The notes under the pieces: model-generated
The model's input: the letters and a program-made list of their open reading frames with translations, nothing else
What the model was told of the DNA's origin: nothing
Databases searched by the model: none
From: Microbacterium stercoris
GTDB lineage: Bacteria; Actinomycetota; Actinomycetes; Actinomycetales; Microbacteriaceae
DNA length: 64,000 nucleotides
Reading direction: 5' to 3'
Assembly: GCF_017592545.1 (NCBI RefSeq)
Contig: NZ_JAGFOA010000008.1
Coordinates: forward strand, 132,867 to 196,866
Position numbers and translations under genes: made by a program
Shown here: positions 1 through 9,544 of the stretch, piece by piece
How the letters are laid out: each line of letters begins with the position of its first letter
Numbering within the stretch: position 1 is the stretch's first letter

Positions 1-1311
1 GGGTCGGACATGAAGGGCGAGGCCCGCGGCATCGCCGCCGCCACGGCGGGAGACGCCGACTCGCCGCTGGCGAGCGGATCGCTCGCGCTCGTCGGCGACG
101 CGGTCACGGCCCCCTCGCCGACGTGGCTGGCCGCTCATCCGCGTCACGAGGTGGTGTACGCGGCCCTCGAGAAGCAGGGGCGCGTGGGCGCCTTCCGCCG
201 CACGGGCGAGGCGACGCTGACTCCGCTCGGCGAGACCGTCGCCACCGGCGACGCGACCTGCCACGTCAGCGTCGCGCCCGACGGATCCCACCTCATCGCC
301 ACCTCGTGGGGCGAGGGCATCGTCACGCACATCGCGCTCGCCGCCGACGGGCGCCTGGGCACGGGCGTGCAGGGCGACCCCAGCGAGGATCCGTATGCGT
401 CCGGAGCGAAGCCCGCCCCGGATGCCGCCGCGCTCGTCGCCGAGGACGGCGGCATCGCCGACCTGCGGAGCCTGATCGACCGAGGCGCCGACGCATCTCA
501 GCTGGCCGCGATGCTCGCCGGATCGACGCCGAGCCCGGCCATCGGCGCCGACGCCGGGTTGGACGAGATCATGGCGATCCTCGGCCAGTCGCAGAACCCG
601 TATGACGATCCGGCGGTGCGGGACATCCTGCGCGGCTCCGCGCCGCGCGAGGGCCAGAACCCGCTCGCGGGCGCGATCGATCTCAGCGGCAAGGCGCCCG
701 AGGTGCCGGCCGAACGCGTGCCGCGCGCGCACTGCTCGGTGTTCCTGCCCGGCGGGCTCGTCGCCACCACCGACCTCGGCTACGACCTCGTGCGCTTCTG
801 GCGCACCGGCCCGCGGGGCATCCGCCTCGACCACGAGGTCGCCCTGCCGATCGGCACCGGACCGCGCCACCTCAGCCTGCACCCCTCGGGCCACCTCCAC
901 GCCGTGACCGAGTTCTCGTGCGAGGTCTACGTGCTGAGGGCAGGACCGGATGGACGCTGGGTGCTCCGCTCGGGCATCGCCGCGTCGCGCGGGGCGCTGC
1001 CGGGCGACACCGCCGCAGAGCTCACCCGCTCCCGCGACGGCGAGTTCCTCTACGCGGGCCTGCGGGGCAGCGACACGATCGCCGTGCTGCGCGTGCGCGG
1101 CGAGGGAGACCGGCTCGAGCCGGTCGCGCTCGCGGAGTCGGGCATCCGCACCCCGCGCCACCACGTGGTGATCCGGGACGCCCTGCTCGTGGCCGGGCAG
1201 GGCTCGCATGAGATCGCGTCGCTGGCGCTGGACCAGCGCACGGGCATCCCGGGGCGTGTGCGCCACCGGCTGTCGACCCCGTCGCCGCAGCACATCCTGC
1301 CCGTGCGCTGA
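1..1311 (+). CDS. Lactonase-family beta-propeller protein, 5' end outside window
   Basis: The frame is open from base 1, and the first in-frame ATG (10) lies at the point where family members are already in their GGEARGI-like first strand, so the true start is probably upstream. Propeller strands are visible: HPRHEVVYAALE (about residue 43 from the ATG), VSVAPDGSHLIATSW (about 87) and the closing TPRHHVVIRDALLVAGQ. This fits the 6-phosphogluconolactonase-type lactonase family, cytosolic sugar-lactone hydrolases, but the exact substrate cannot be read. Odd: about 100 residues (roughly 137-237), helical and Asp/Ala-rich, sit between two blades just before the RAHCSVFLPGG strand, which makes the protein longer than the usual 340 or so residues. 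It ends 19 bp before the chorismate mutase gene. Confidence 0.75.
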   Translation, partial: GSDMKGEARGIAAATAGDADSPLASGSLALVGDAVTAPSPTWLAAHPRHEVVYAALEKQGRVGAFRRTGEATLTPLGETVATGDATCHVSVAPDGSHLIATSWGEGIVTHIALAADGRLGTGVQGDPSEDPYASGAKPAPDAAALVAEDGGIADLRSLIDRGADASQLAAMLAGSTPSPAIGADAGLDEIMAILGQSQNPYDDPAVRDILRGSAPREGQNPLAGAIDLSGKAPEVPAERVPRAHCSVFLPGGLVATTDLGYDLVRFWRTGPRGIRLDHEVALPIGTGPRHLSLHPSGHLHAVTEFSCEVYVLRAGPDGRWVLRSGIAASRGALPGDTAAELTRSRDGEFLYAGLRGSDTIAVLRVRGEGDRLEPVALAESGIRTPRHHVVIRDALLVAGQGSHEIASLALDQRTGIPGRVRHRLSTPSPQHILPVR

Positions 1312-1330
1312 GCGCCGGTAATCTCGAAGC

Positions 1331-1648
1331 ATGAGCGACCTCACGCCCGCCGAGACCCCCCAGGAGACGCTGCTGCGTCTGCGCGCCAGCATCGACAACA
1401 TCGACGCCGCGCTGGTCTATCTGCTGGCCGAGCGGTTCCGCGCCACGCAGCAGGTCGGGCTGCTGAAGGCGACGCACGAGATGCCCGCCTCCGACCCGAA
1501 GCGCGAGGAGCAGCAGGTCGCGCGCCTGCGGGCGCTCGCCGAGGCCGCCCATCTCGATCCGGAGTTCGCCGAGAAATGGTTCAACTTCGTGGTGGCGGAG
1601 GTCATCCGCCACCACGAAGCCTTCAAGAGCACCGCGGCCGACGCGTAG
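1331..1648 (+). CDS. Chorismate mutase, AroQ type
   Basis: A 105-aa all-helical protein with the AroQ pattern: helix 1 with R-x-x-I-D-x-I-D-x-x-L-x-x-L-L-A-E-R-F (about residues 17-36), a lysine after it (GLLKA), then DPKREEQQVARLR and a C-terminal helix ending EVIRHHE. The family converts chorismate to prephenate at the phenylalanine/tyrosine branch in the cytosol. It stands alone, not fused to prephenate dehydratase or DAHP synthase, as in many actinobacteria where a free mutase associates with DAHP synthase. The ATG at 1331 follows the lactonase closely and has only a weak Shine-Dalgarno, so translation may depend on the upstream gene. It converges on the ABC permease at 1674. Confidence 0.88.
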   Translation: MSDLTPAETPQETLLRLRASIDNIDAALVYLLAERFRATQQVGLLKATHEMPASDPKREEQQVARLRALAEAAHLDPEFAEKWFNFVVAEVIRHHEAFKSTAADA

Positions 1649-1673
1649 CGGCCGCTCGCGCGGCGCCGGCGGC

Positions 1674-2390
1674 TCAGGCCACCGTGCGTCGCAGGGTGAG
1701 GTAGCTGCCGAGCGCCATGAGCGCGATGAACGGCACGGCCCAGAAGGCGAGGCCCAGCGGGCCGGTCTCGACGAGCCAGGTCCATGTGGCGGGCCAGGCC
1801 TCGAGCCGCGTGATCAGGAACACCACGCCGACCAGCAGAAGGCCGATGCCCGAGAGCACGAGGGTGACGGCGATCGTGCCCCAGCGCTTGAAGATGGTCG
1901 CTGCCCAGAACCCGATGACGAAGAGGAACATCGTCACGACGAGGTACGTGAACCAGGCGCCGAGCCATCCCGACTCCCACATGGCCGGCAGGTAGGCGAA
2001 GTAGCCGTTCACGCCCATGCCGTTCGTCGCGCGCTCGAGCAGGCCGATCAGCACGAACGCGGTGGACAGCATCACGCCGGTGACGGATGCGGCTGCCAGT
2101 GTGCCGAGGTAGAACTCGCGGCGCGTGAGACTCATGGCCTGCGAGAACGGGAACGACAGCGTCATCGCCTGGATGCCGACCGCCATCAGCGCCCACAGCG
2201 GCGCCTGCGCCCCGCCGCCGAACTTCGGCTCGTCGATCGGGATCATCGCGAAGATCAGGATCGAGATCACCCAGGAGGCGCCGAGCACCAGCAGCGGCAT
2301 CCAGATGTAGGTGACCTTGTTGATGAACTGCAGCCGGACGACGTTCAGGATCCGGTTGCGCCCCAGGGGGCTGCTGACGACGGCGCTCAC
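1674..2390 (-). CDS. ABC transporter permease of a GntR-linked system
   Basis: A 238-aa integral membrane protein with about six hydrophobic segments, for example YIWMPLLVLGASWVISILIF near residue 28 and TLVLSGIGLLLVGVVFLI near 175. It is the membrane subunit for the ATPase encoded immediately upstream. The GTG start at 2390 overlaps the ATPase stop (GTGA), so the two are translationally coupled. The substrate is unknown. GntR(YtrA-type)-ATPase-permease trios of this size usually export cell-envelope-active compounds or respond to envelope stress, but nothing here fixes that. It is the last gene of the three-gene operon. Confidence 0.8.
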   Translation of the reverse strand: MSAVVSSPLGRNRILNVVRLQFINKVTYIWMPLLVLGASWVISILIFAMIPIDEPKFGGGAQAPLWALMAVGIQAMTLSFPFSQAMSLTRREFYLGTLAAASVTGVMLSTAFVLIGLLERATNGMGVNGYFAYLPAMWESGWLGAWFTYLVVTMFLFVIGFWAATIFKRWGTIAVTLVLSGIGLLLVGVVFLITRLEAWPATWTWLVETGPLGLAFWAVPFIALMALGSYLTLRRTVA

Positions 2391-3307
2391 GACGCCACCT
2401 CCTTCAGATCGGCGGACGGCGCGCCCTGCTCGGAGGCGCCGGCGTGCTGAGTGCTGCGCACGATGAGCTGCTGCAGCGAGACGGGGGCGAGCTCGAGGCC
2501 GGCGGCCGAGACCTCGCTTCGCTCGGCGGCGGTGAGCGTGCCGAGGAACGTGACGGACGAGACGCGGCCGAGCGACTCGCGATGGATCACCTCGCGACCA
2601 CGCGTGAACTCCTCCACGGCGTCGGCGGGGCCGACGAGGTTGGTGGCCTTCTGGAGGGCGTCCTCGGTGGTCTCGTCCATGATGATCCGGCCGTGGTCGA
2701 TCACCAGGACGCGCTCGACCAGGTTCGCCACCTCGTCGATCAGGTGGCTGGAGAGCAGGATCGTGCGCGGATGCTCCGCATAGTCGGCGAGCAGGCGGTC
2801 GTAGAAGATCTGGCGGGCCACGGCGTCGAGGCCGAGGTAGGGCTCATCGAAGAAGGTGATCTCGGCGCGCGACGCCAGGCCGATGATCACGCCCACCGCC
2901 GACAGCTGTCCCCGCGAGAGCTTCTTGATGCGCGTGCGCAGCGGCAGCTGGAACTCCTCGATCAGCTGGTCGGCGAGCTGCTGGTCCCAGTGGGGGAAGA
3001 ACAGCCGCGCGGCGGCCAGGGCGTGCTTCGCCGTCGCGTCATCCGGGTACTTCTGGCTCTCTCGCACGAAGCACACCCGGCTGAGCACGCGGGCGTTCTC
3101 GTACGGGTCGTCGCCGAAGACGCGGACGGATCCGCTGGTGGCGAAGTTCTGCGCGGTCAGGATCGACATCGCGGTCGTCTTGCCGGCGCCGTTGCGGCCG
3201 AGGAAGCCGTAGATGGTGTCCTTCTCGATCGCGAAGCTGACGGCGTCGAGTGCGAGCGTGTCCTTGTACCGCTTGGTGAGGCCCTGCACCTCGATGACGG
3301 CGGTCAT
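2387..3307 (-). CDS. ABC transporter ATP-binding protein
   Basis: A 306-aa cytoplasmic ATPase. Walker A is GRNGAGKTT (about residue 37), the signature is LSRGQLSAV (about 134), Walker B is ITFFDEPYLGLD (about 155) and the switch region is LLSSHLIDEV. The signature varies from LSGGQ at the third residue, as in other stand-alone exporter-type ATPases. About 80 residues after the core probably contact the permease. The ATG at 3307 overlaps the GntR stop (ATGA) and the gene's own stop overlaps the permease start, so all three genes form one translationally coupled unit, driven from the operator-bearing promoter near 3735. Confidence 0.88.
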   Translation of the reverse strand: MTAVIEVQGLTKRYKDTLALDAVSFAIEKDTIYGFLGRNGAGKTTAMSILTAQNFATSGSVRVFGDDPYENARVLSRVCFVRESQKYPDDATAKHALAAARLFFPHWDQQLADQLIEEFQLPLRTRIKKLSRGQLSAVGVIIGLASRAEITFFDEPYLGLDAVARQIFYDRLLADYAEHPRTILLSSHLIDEVANLVERVLVIDHGRIIMDETTEDALQKATNLVGPADAVEEFTRGREVIHRESLGRVSSVTFLGTLTAAERSEVSAAGLELAPVSLQQLIVRSTQHAGASEQGAPSADLKEVAS

Positions 3308-3690
3308 GACGTTGTCCTTCCGGTTTCGGTGATTCGGGCGCCGTGCTCGCGGACGAGCGCGGCGAGGTCGTCGGGGGAGAGGCCGATGCGGCGGGCCTCG
3401 TCGATGAGAGGGGAGACGTAGCGGTCGGCGAAGGCGTCGCGGCGTTCGCGCAGCAGCAGTTCGCGCGCCCCCTCGGGCACGAACATGCCGATGCCGCGGC
3501 GCTTCTCGAGCACGGACTTGTCGACGAGCATCGCGACTCCCTTCGCGGCGGTGGCCGGATTGATGCGGTAGAAGGCGGCCAGTTCGTTCGTGGACGGCGC
3601 CTGTGATCGCTCGGGGAGGCTGCCATCCACGATGGAGTCCTCGATGCGCTCGGCGATCTGCACGAACAGCGGCTTGCCTTCTTCGATCAA
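3304..3690 (-). CDS. GntR-family (YtrA-type) transcriptional regulator
   Basis: A 128-aa regulator with an N-terminal winged helix: PLFVQIAERIEDSIVDGSL opens the fold and the recognition part is STNELAAFYRINPATAAKG (about residues 33-51), followed by a short C-terminal helical tail rather than a ligand-binding domain. That length is typical of the YtrA subgroup, which represses an adjacent ABC transporter. The only good start is a TTG at 3690, preceded by AGGGG five bases upstream. A long inverted repeat over the promoter (3713-3736) is the likely binding site, giving autoregulation of this gene and the two transporter genes it overlaps. Confidence 0.88.
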   Translation of the reverse strand: MIEEGKPLFVQIAERIEDSIVDGSLPERSQAPSTNELAAFYRINPATAAKGVAMLVDKSVLEKRRGIGMFVPEGARELLLRERRDAFADRYVSPLIDEARRIGLSPDDLAALVREHGARITETGRTTS

Positions 3691-3712
3691 CGCGACCCCT
3701 GGGTGGTGGTTG

Positions 3713-3757
3713 GGTTAGTTACTTGAGTAATGAACCACCGAACGCGGCCGGTGTCAA
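3713..3757 (-). promoter_or_regulatory. Promoter and GntR operator of the YtrA-type ABC operon
   Basis: Reading leftward, TTGACA (3757-3752) is followed after 17 bases by TTCATT (3734-3729), a good -35 with a weak -10. Over the -10 lies an inverted repeat with 11-nt arms (3713-3723 and 3726-3736, nine of eleven pairs matching) whose core TTACTTGAGTAA is perfect; the outer GGTGGTT/AACCACC extends it further. Repressor binding there would block polymerase. The repeat is AT-rich compared with its surroundings. The assignment to the GntR protein rests on position. Confidence 0.65.
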
Positions 3758-5342
<1,585 letters not shown>

Positions 5343-5357
5343 TCCGCTGATCCTCTG

Positions 5358-5393
5358 CGAAGGGGCGGGGCGCTGCGGCGTCCCGCCCCTTCG
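5358..5393 (+). terminator. Intrinsic terminator of gdhA
   Basis: CGAAGGGGCGGG (5358-5369) pairs perfectly with CCCGCCCCTTCG (5382-5393). The stem can continue inward through a G-T pair and three more pairs to a TGCG loop. It begins 16 bases after the gdhA stop. There is no clear U tract, which is common for actinobacterial terminators. Confidence 0.75.
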
Positions 5394-5449
5394 GCGTTCC
5401 CGGGGACCGGGCGTCACGTGGGGCATCTGGAACTTCTTCCCGATTCGTG

Positions 5450-5505
5450 TTGACGCTCGCGTGCTCGGTCTGTACCGTTAGGTACACACTGAACCGATCG
5501 GTACA
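5450..5505 (+). promoter_or_regulatory. Promoter with two tandem TetR operators
   Basis: TTGACG (5450-5455), 17 bases, then TACCGT (5473-5478) is a plausible promoter. Two copies of the same operator follow in tandem: TGTACC-GTTA-GGTACA (5471-5486, perfect arms) and TGAACC-GATC-GGTACA (5490-5505, one mismatch), 19 bases apart start to start. The first covers the -10 and the second the expected transcription start. The TetR protein encoded at 5998-6564 in the same transcript is the natural ligand-responsive repressor, so the operon is probably autoregulated. Confidence 0.75.
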
Positions 5506-5530
5506 GAACACAACACCCAGAGGAGTCCTC

Positions 5531-5998
5531 ATGTCCCGTCCGCCCCTTCCCCCGTTCACCGAAGAGACCGCCATCCAGAAGGTGCGCGCGGCCGAAGACG
5601 GCTGGAACACCCGCGATCCGGAGCGCATCGCGCTCGCCTACAGCGAGGACAGCTGGTGGAGGAACCGGTCCACCTTCGTGCAGGGCCGCGAAGCCATCAT
5701 CGAGTTCCTCGCCGGCAAGTGGGACCGCGAGCTGGACTATCGGCTCATCAAGGAGCTGTGGGCCTACACTGGCGACGTCATCGCGGTGCGCTTCGCGTAC
5801 GAGTACCGCACGGCCGAGGGTCAGTGGTTCCGCGCGTACGGCAACGAGAACTGGCACTTCGACAAGGAGGGACTCATGACGCACCGTCACGCGAGCATCA
5901 ACGACGTCGAGATCGACGAGTCCGACCGCAAGTTCTTCTGGGACAACTCCGGTCCGCGCCCCGCCGACCACCCCGGCCTGAGCGAGCTCGGTCTCTGA
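5531..5998 (+). CDS. DUF1348 / SnoaL-like (NTF2-fold) protein
   Basis: A 155-aa protein of the DUF1348 family, within the NTF2/SnoaL cone fold: [21 protein letters not shown] (first helix region, written here only in outline), [16 protein letters not shown], and the strand pair [20 protein letters not shown] (about residues 86-105). The pocket usually binds small hydrophobic substrates, but no reaction is established for the family as I know it. The ATG at 5531 follows AGGAG at 5521. The gene is first in a two-gene operon; its stop overlaps the TetR start by one base (TGATG). Given the repressor and the twin operators, it probably answers a toxic or xenobiotic ligand. Confidence 0.85.
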   Translation: MSRPPLPPFTEETAIQKVRAAEDGWNTRDPERIALAYSEDSWWRNRSTFVQGREAIIEFLAGKWDRELDYRLIKELWAYTGDVIAVRFAYEYRTAEGQWFRAYGNENWHFDKEGLMTHRHASINDVEIDESDRKFFWDNSGPRPADHPGLSELGL

Positions 5999-6564
5999 TG
6001 GCCAGAACCGTCCTCGACCGGTCCGACGTGGTTCTCGCCCTCGCCGGCGTATTCCGCAAGCGAGGCTTCGAGGGTGGTTCCCTGTCGGTCATCCAGCAGG
6101 AAACGGGCGTCGGCCGCGGCAGTCTCTACCACTTCTTCCCCGAGGGGAAGACGGACATGGCCCGCGCCGTCCTCGAGGAGGTCAGCAACTGGTTCGAAGA
6201 GAAGGTCTTCGAGCCCCTTCGCACCGCGACCGATCCCCGCGAGGCGATCGCGGACATGACCCGCGAGGTCTCCGAGTACTTCCTCTCCCGTGAACGCGTG
6301 TGCCTCTTCGCCGCGATGACGCTAGGGGAAGAGCAGGAGACCTTCGCCCCGTCGGTGAAGGCCTACTTCACCGACTGGGTCGAAGCGCTCGCGAGCGTGC
6401 TCCGCAGCGCGGGGCTCTCTTCCGAGGAGGCGGCGGACCGTGCGCTGGACGCGGTCGCCGTCATCCAGGGCGGGCTGATCCTCGCCCGCGCTTACGGCGA
6501 CGACGCGACCTTCCTCGGGGTCGTCGACCGCACCGAGAAGCACCTCCTCGCCTCCATCAGCTGA
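5998..6564 (+). CDS. TetR-family regulator (LmrA/YxaF-like)
   Basis: A 188-aa regulator. The N-terminal helix-turn-helix includes GFEGGSLSVIQQETGVGRG and SLYHFFPEGKTDMA (residues about 22-55), the usual TetR recognition-helix ending in YHFF-x-x-G-K. The C-terminal part (WFEEKVFEPL, then SEYFLSRERVCLFAAM) resembles the LmrA/YxaF subgroup, whose members repress drug or flavonoid responses. Its ATG shares one base with the upstream stop, so it is co-translated with the DUF1348 protein, and it likely represses the promoter at 5450-5478 through the two tandem sites. Confidence 0.88.
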   Translation: MARTVLDRSDVVLALAGVFRKRGFEGGSLSVIQQETGVGRGSLYHFFPEGKTDMARAVLEEVSNWFEEKVFEPLRTATDPREAIADMTREVSEYFLSRERVCLFAAMTLGEEQETFAPSVKAYFTDWVEALASVLRSAGLSSEEAADRALDAVAVIQGGLILARAYGDDATFLGVVDRTEKHLLASIS

Positions 6565-6623
6565 GCGGATCCCCGCTCGGCGAGGCTTCCGCCGCCCGAA
6601 TCGTCGGTGTGCCCCGGGCCGGA

Positions 6624-7019
6624 TCAGCGGGCCGCGACCGCACTGACCTCGATGAGCGCCCCGGGAACGGCGAGGGACGCGACGACCGCCGCGGTGACGA
6701 GCGGCGGCTCGGGAGAGGCGATGCGTGCGGCGATCGCGCCGTAGGCAGCGCCCAGGTCGGCGCCCTTGGCGATCAGCACGGTCCACTGCACCACGTCGGC
6801 GGGCGTGGCGTCGGCGGCCGCGAGCGCGGTGATCGCGTTCTCGACCGCGCGGGTCGCCTGGGCCGCGACGTCGCCGGCACCCACGAGCTTTCCATCGGCG
6901 TCGACGGCGTTCTGACCGCCGACGTAGATCGTCGTCGCTCCCGGCGGCACGATGGCGACATGGCTGAAGGCGGGGCTGTGGACGAGCCCCTCGGGGCGGA
7001 GCTTCTCGATGCGGATCAT
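6624..7019 (-). CDS. RidA-family (YjgF) enamine/imine deaminase-like protein
   Basis: A 131-aa protein with the YjgF fold: the strand HSPAFSHVAIVPPG, then TIYVGGQNAVDADGKLVGAG (about residues 28-47), and a C-terminal PGALIEVSAVAAR. RidA proteins form trimers and hydrolyse reactive enamines. Canonical RidA has an arginine in the C-terminal strand (near xxPxARxAV); here the equivalent segment VASLAVPGALIEV has no Arg, so this is more likely one of the other YjgF subgroups than a classical deaminase. ATG at 7019. It stands alone, between the convergent TetR gene and the ABC permease. Confidence 0.82.
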   Translation of the reverse strand: MIRIEKLRPEGLVHSPAFSHVAIVPPGATTIYVGGQNAVDADGKLVGAGDVAAQATRAVENAITALAAADATPADVVQWTVLIAKGADLGAAYGAIAARIASPEPPLVTAAVVASLAVPGALIEVSAVAAR

Positions 7020-7087
7020 GCGCCCACGGTCCCACCAGCCTCCGACATCCACCAGAGGAGACCGGATCCGTGCGCCCCCGGCGCGGA

Positions 7088-7876
7088 TCAGCCGCGCAGG
7101 TCGCGCCCGCGGAGGGCGAGCATCGCGATCACGGGGAACGCCACGACGAACAGCCACAGCGGCCACTGGTCGGCGAGGGTGACACCGCCCTGAAGCGGCG
7201 AGTCGGCGAAGGCCCACGAATAGGGCGACGCGTTCGCGATCCAGTCGGCATCGGGGGTCTGGGCCGCCACCGCGTTGAGCGCGTAGCTGACGACGGCCAC
7301 CAGCGCTCCCACACCCGCCGACAGCGCGCGTCCGCCGATCGCCGCGCCCGCCAGAAGCGTCCACACCCCGCAGAAGAGGGCGAGCCCCGCGAGCGCACAG
7401 GACGCCACAAGAACCGGGCCGAGCTCGAGGCCGAGGTCGGCAGGCCCGTTGAAGGCCAGGACCGACACCGTGCCCACCAGCACGAGGAACAGCACGCGGA
7501 TGATCAGCGCCTCGGTCTGCGCGAGCACGTAGCCGCCGCGGCCGATCCCGTGCGCCAGGTCGAGCTCCAGCCGGCCCGACTGCTCGTGGCCGCCGATCGC
7601 GGTGGCCGCCCAAGACACGGACGCCGCGGTGATGAGGAAAAAGCCCATCAGCCCGTAGAACGTCGCCTGCACGTAACCCGCGCCGGAGGTGAGGTCGTCA
7701 TAGCCCAGCGTCTGCACGAGCTGCGGCGGCAGCGAGTCGAGCAGCGACTGCATGTCGCCCGTGACGAGGTCGTCGTAGAGCGGCAGGTAGAGCGCCAGGA
7801 TGCCGACGATCGCGAGCGACCACAGCAGCGTCGCGCGCCACGATCCGCGCAGCTCCCTCCGCAGCACGGCGGTCAC
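7088..7876 (-). CDS. ABC-2-type transporter permease
   Basis: A 262-aa membrane protein with six hydrophobic stretches, starting with LLWSLAIVGILALYLPL (about residue 17) and ending with WLFVVAFPVIAMLAL before a charged RGRDLRG tail. The GTG at 7876 overlaps the ATPase stop (GTGA). The pair forms an ABC-2 exporter of unknown substrate. Full-length ABC-2 permeases in this class are often near 500 residues with two such halves, so this single-half protein probably works as a dimer. Confidence 0.78.
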   Translation of the reverse strand: MTAVLRRELRGSWRATLLWSLAIVGILALYLPLYDDLVTGDMQSLLDSLPPQLVQTLGYDDLTSGAGYVQATFYGLMGFFLITAASVSWAATAIGGHEQSGRLELDLAHGIGRGGYVLAQTEALIIRVLFLVLVGTVSVLAFNGPADLGLELGPVLVASCALAGLALFCGVWTLLAGAAIGGRALSAGVGALVAVVSYALNAVAAQTPDADWIANASPYSWAFADSPLQGGVTLADQWPLWLFVVAFPVIAMLALRGRDLRG

Positions 7877-8847
7877 TTCGCGGCCCCTTTCTGCGCGAGG
7901 GCGACGAGGTCGACCGGCTTCGTCTTCCGATCCGGATCGCGCTGCGTGCGGTAGAGCTGCAGGATCGCGTCCTCGAGGTCCGGCTCTTCGATCGACAGCT
8001 CGGTGGTCGTGAGGTGCGAGAGGGTCTTGACGAGGGCGTCGAGGTCGCCGTCGTAGAGCGCGTCGAGATGCACGCCGTCGGGCTCGTCGGCGAGCACCAC
8101 CTCGCGCAGCGGTAGCTGCCGGATCTGATCCCACACCGTGTCGGAGTCGGTGCCCGCGAACACCGCGCTGATGCGTCGAGCGGCCCCCCGACGCAGCGAG
8201 GGCACGTCGCCCTGCGCGATGATGCGACCGTCGGCCAGCACCGACACCTCGTCGGCCACGTGCTGGATCTCGCTCATCACGTGCGAGCTGAGCAGGATGG
8301 CCGCGCCGTCGTGGCGAGCCTCGCGCACGAGCTCGAGAAAGGTGCGCTGCACCAGCGGGTCGAGGCCGCTCGTCGGCTCGTCGAGCACCAGCAGGTCGGG
8401 TTCGTGCTGGAAGGCCTGGATGAGGCCGAGCTTCTGGCGGTTGCCCTTGGACAGCGTCCCCACCGGGCGGGAGAGGTCGAGGCCGAGGCGGTCGGCGAGC
8501 TGCTCTGCGCGATGGGGCGCGACGTCGCCCGAGACCCGGGCGTAGAACGCGAGCACGGCGCGGCCGGTGGGATCACCCTCCAGGCGCAGGTCGCCGGGCA
8601 GGTAGCCGATGCGCCTGCGCAGGGCCGGGCCGCCCGTGCGCGGATCTTCTCCGAGGACCCGCACGGTGCCGCCCGAGGGGCGCAGGAGGTCGAGCAGGAT
8701 GCGCAGCGTTGTGGTCTTGCCGGCGCCGTTCGGCCCGACGAGTCCGAGCACCGACCCCGGCGCGACGTGCAGGTCGATGCCGCGCAAGGCCACGTGACGT
8801 CCGTAGCTCTTGCGCAGATCCTGGACCTCGATGGCGGCCGTCGTCAC
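7873..8847 (-). CDS. ABC transporter ATP-binding protein (ABC-2 exporter type)
   Basis: A 324-aa ATPase. Walker A is GPNGAGKTT (about residue 39), the signature LSKGNRQKLGLI (about 134), Walker B LLVLDEPTSGLD (about 155) and the His switch SSHVMSEI. The signature LSKGNRQK is typical of drug, bacteriocin or lantibiotic-immunity exporters. Roughly 100 residues after the core end in a stretch (LSIEEPDLEDAILQLYR) seen in DrrA-like ATPases. GTG start at 8847, with GGGTGAG just upstream. Translationally coupled to the permease. Confidence 0.87.
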   Translation of the reverse strand: MTTAAIEVQDLRKSYGRHVALRGIDLHVAPGSVLGLVGPNGAGKTTTLRILLDLLRPSGGTVRVLGEDPRTGGPALRRRIGYLPGDLRLEGDPTGRAVLAFYARVSGDVAPHRAEQLADRLGLDLSRPVGTLSKGNRQKLGLIQAFQHEPDLLVLDEPTSGLDPLVQRTFLELVREARHDGAAILLSSHVMSEIQHVADEVSVLADGRIIAQGDVPSLRRGAARRISAVFAGTDSDTVWDQIRQLPLREVVLADEPDGVHLDALYDGDLDALVKTLSHLTTTELSIEEPDLEDAILQLYRTQRDPDRKTKPVDLVALAQKGAAK

Positions 8848-8985
8848 GAGCTCACCCTATCGACGCGCGCCGGCCCGCCGTCAGTGCGCTCGTGGTCACA
8901 AACCGCCGCAGCAGCGTCGATGGCCGCGGCGTTTCGTGACCAGGGGCGGACGGATCCGGCTCCGCGCAGGACCGGCGCAGGCGCG

Positions 8986-9423
8986 TCAGTACATCTGCGG
9001 TCCGTCACGATCGGGCTCCGCTCCGCGAGCGAAGGCGCGGCCGGACACCGATGTGGGCACGATGCGCACGAACACACGCTTGAGAGTCGGGATCCAGGGT
9101 CGCAGCTCCGCCGTCTCTGCTCGCTCCACGTCGGCACTGGTCTCCAGGGGCGTGGCGTGTCCGCGCACGACGACACTCCACGCCTCGGTATCGGTATGGC
9201 TGTCGACCTCGAACAGCACGTCCGCGTTCACGGTGAGCTCGAACAGCTTGGTGCCGGGCGCGGTGCGGAACAGGATGCCGTCGGCGTAGACGGCGTAGTT
9301 GACGGGGAAGATGTCGATCGTGTCGCCGACGTGTGTGACCAGTCGTCCTAGCTCCTGCTCTCGCAGGCGGTCCCAGCTCTCGGCTTCGGTCAACATCCTG
9401 ATGGGGTCGCTGTACGGGGTCAT
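8986..9423 (-). CDS. Pyridoxamine 5'-phosphate oxidase-fold (split-barrel flavin) protein
   Basis: A 145-aa protein of the PPOX-like group: LTEAESWDRLREQELGRLV leads into the first strands (residues about 12-30), IFPVNYAVYADGILFRT (about 45) and SVVVRGHATPLET (about 95). The segment FPVNYAVYADGILFRT is characteristic of actinobacterial FMN or F420/heme-binding split-barrel proteins rather than of true PdxH, which is longer and carries other signatures. It probably binds a flavin or F420, but the reaction is unknown. ATG at 9423, monocistronic by position. Confidence 0.82.
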   Translation of the reverse strand: MTPYSDPIRMLTEAESWDRLREQELGRLVTHVGDTIDIFPVNYAVYADGILFRTAPGTKLFELTVNADVLFEVDSHTDTEAWSVVVRGHATPLETSADVERAETAELRPWIPTLKRVFVRIVPTSVSGRAFARGAEPDRDGPQMY

Positions 9424-9544
9424 GCGGCCATCATCGGCAGGGGGACGACGCCGTGCCTCTCAACGGTCGGATTTGCGCGCGGGATGGGCGGAGATTAGGT
9501 GGTGGATGACGGAGTTTCACCGCGGCCATCGCAGCTGACCGGGG

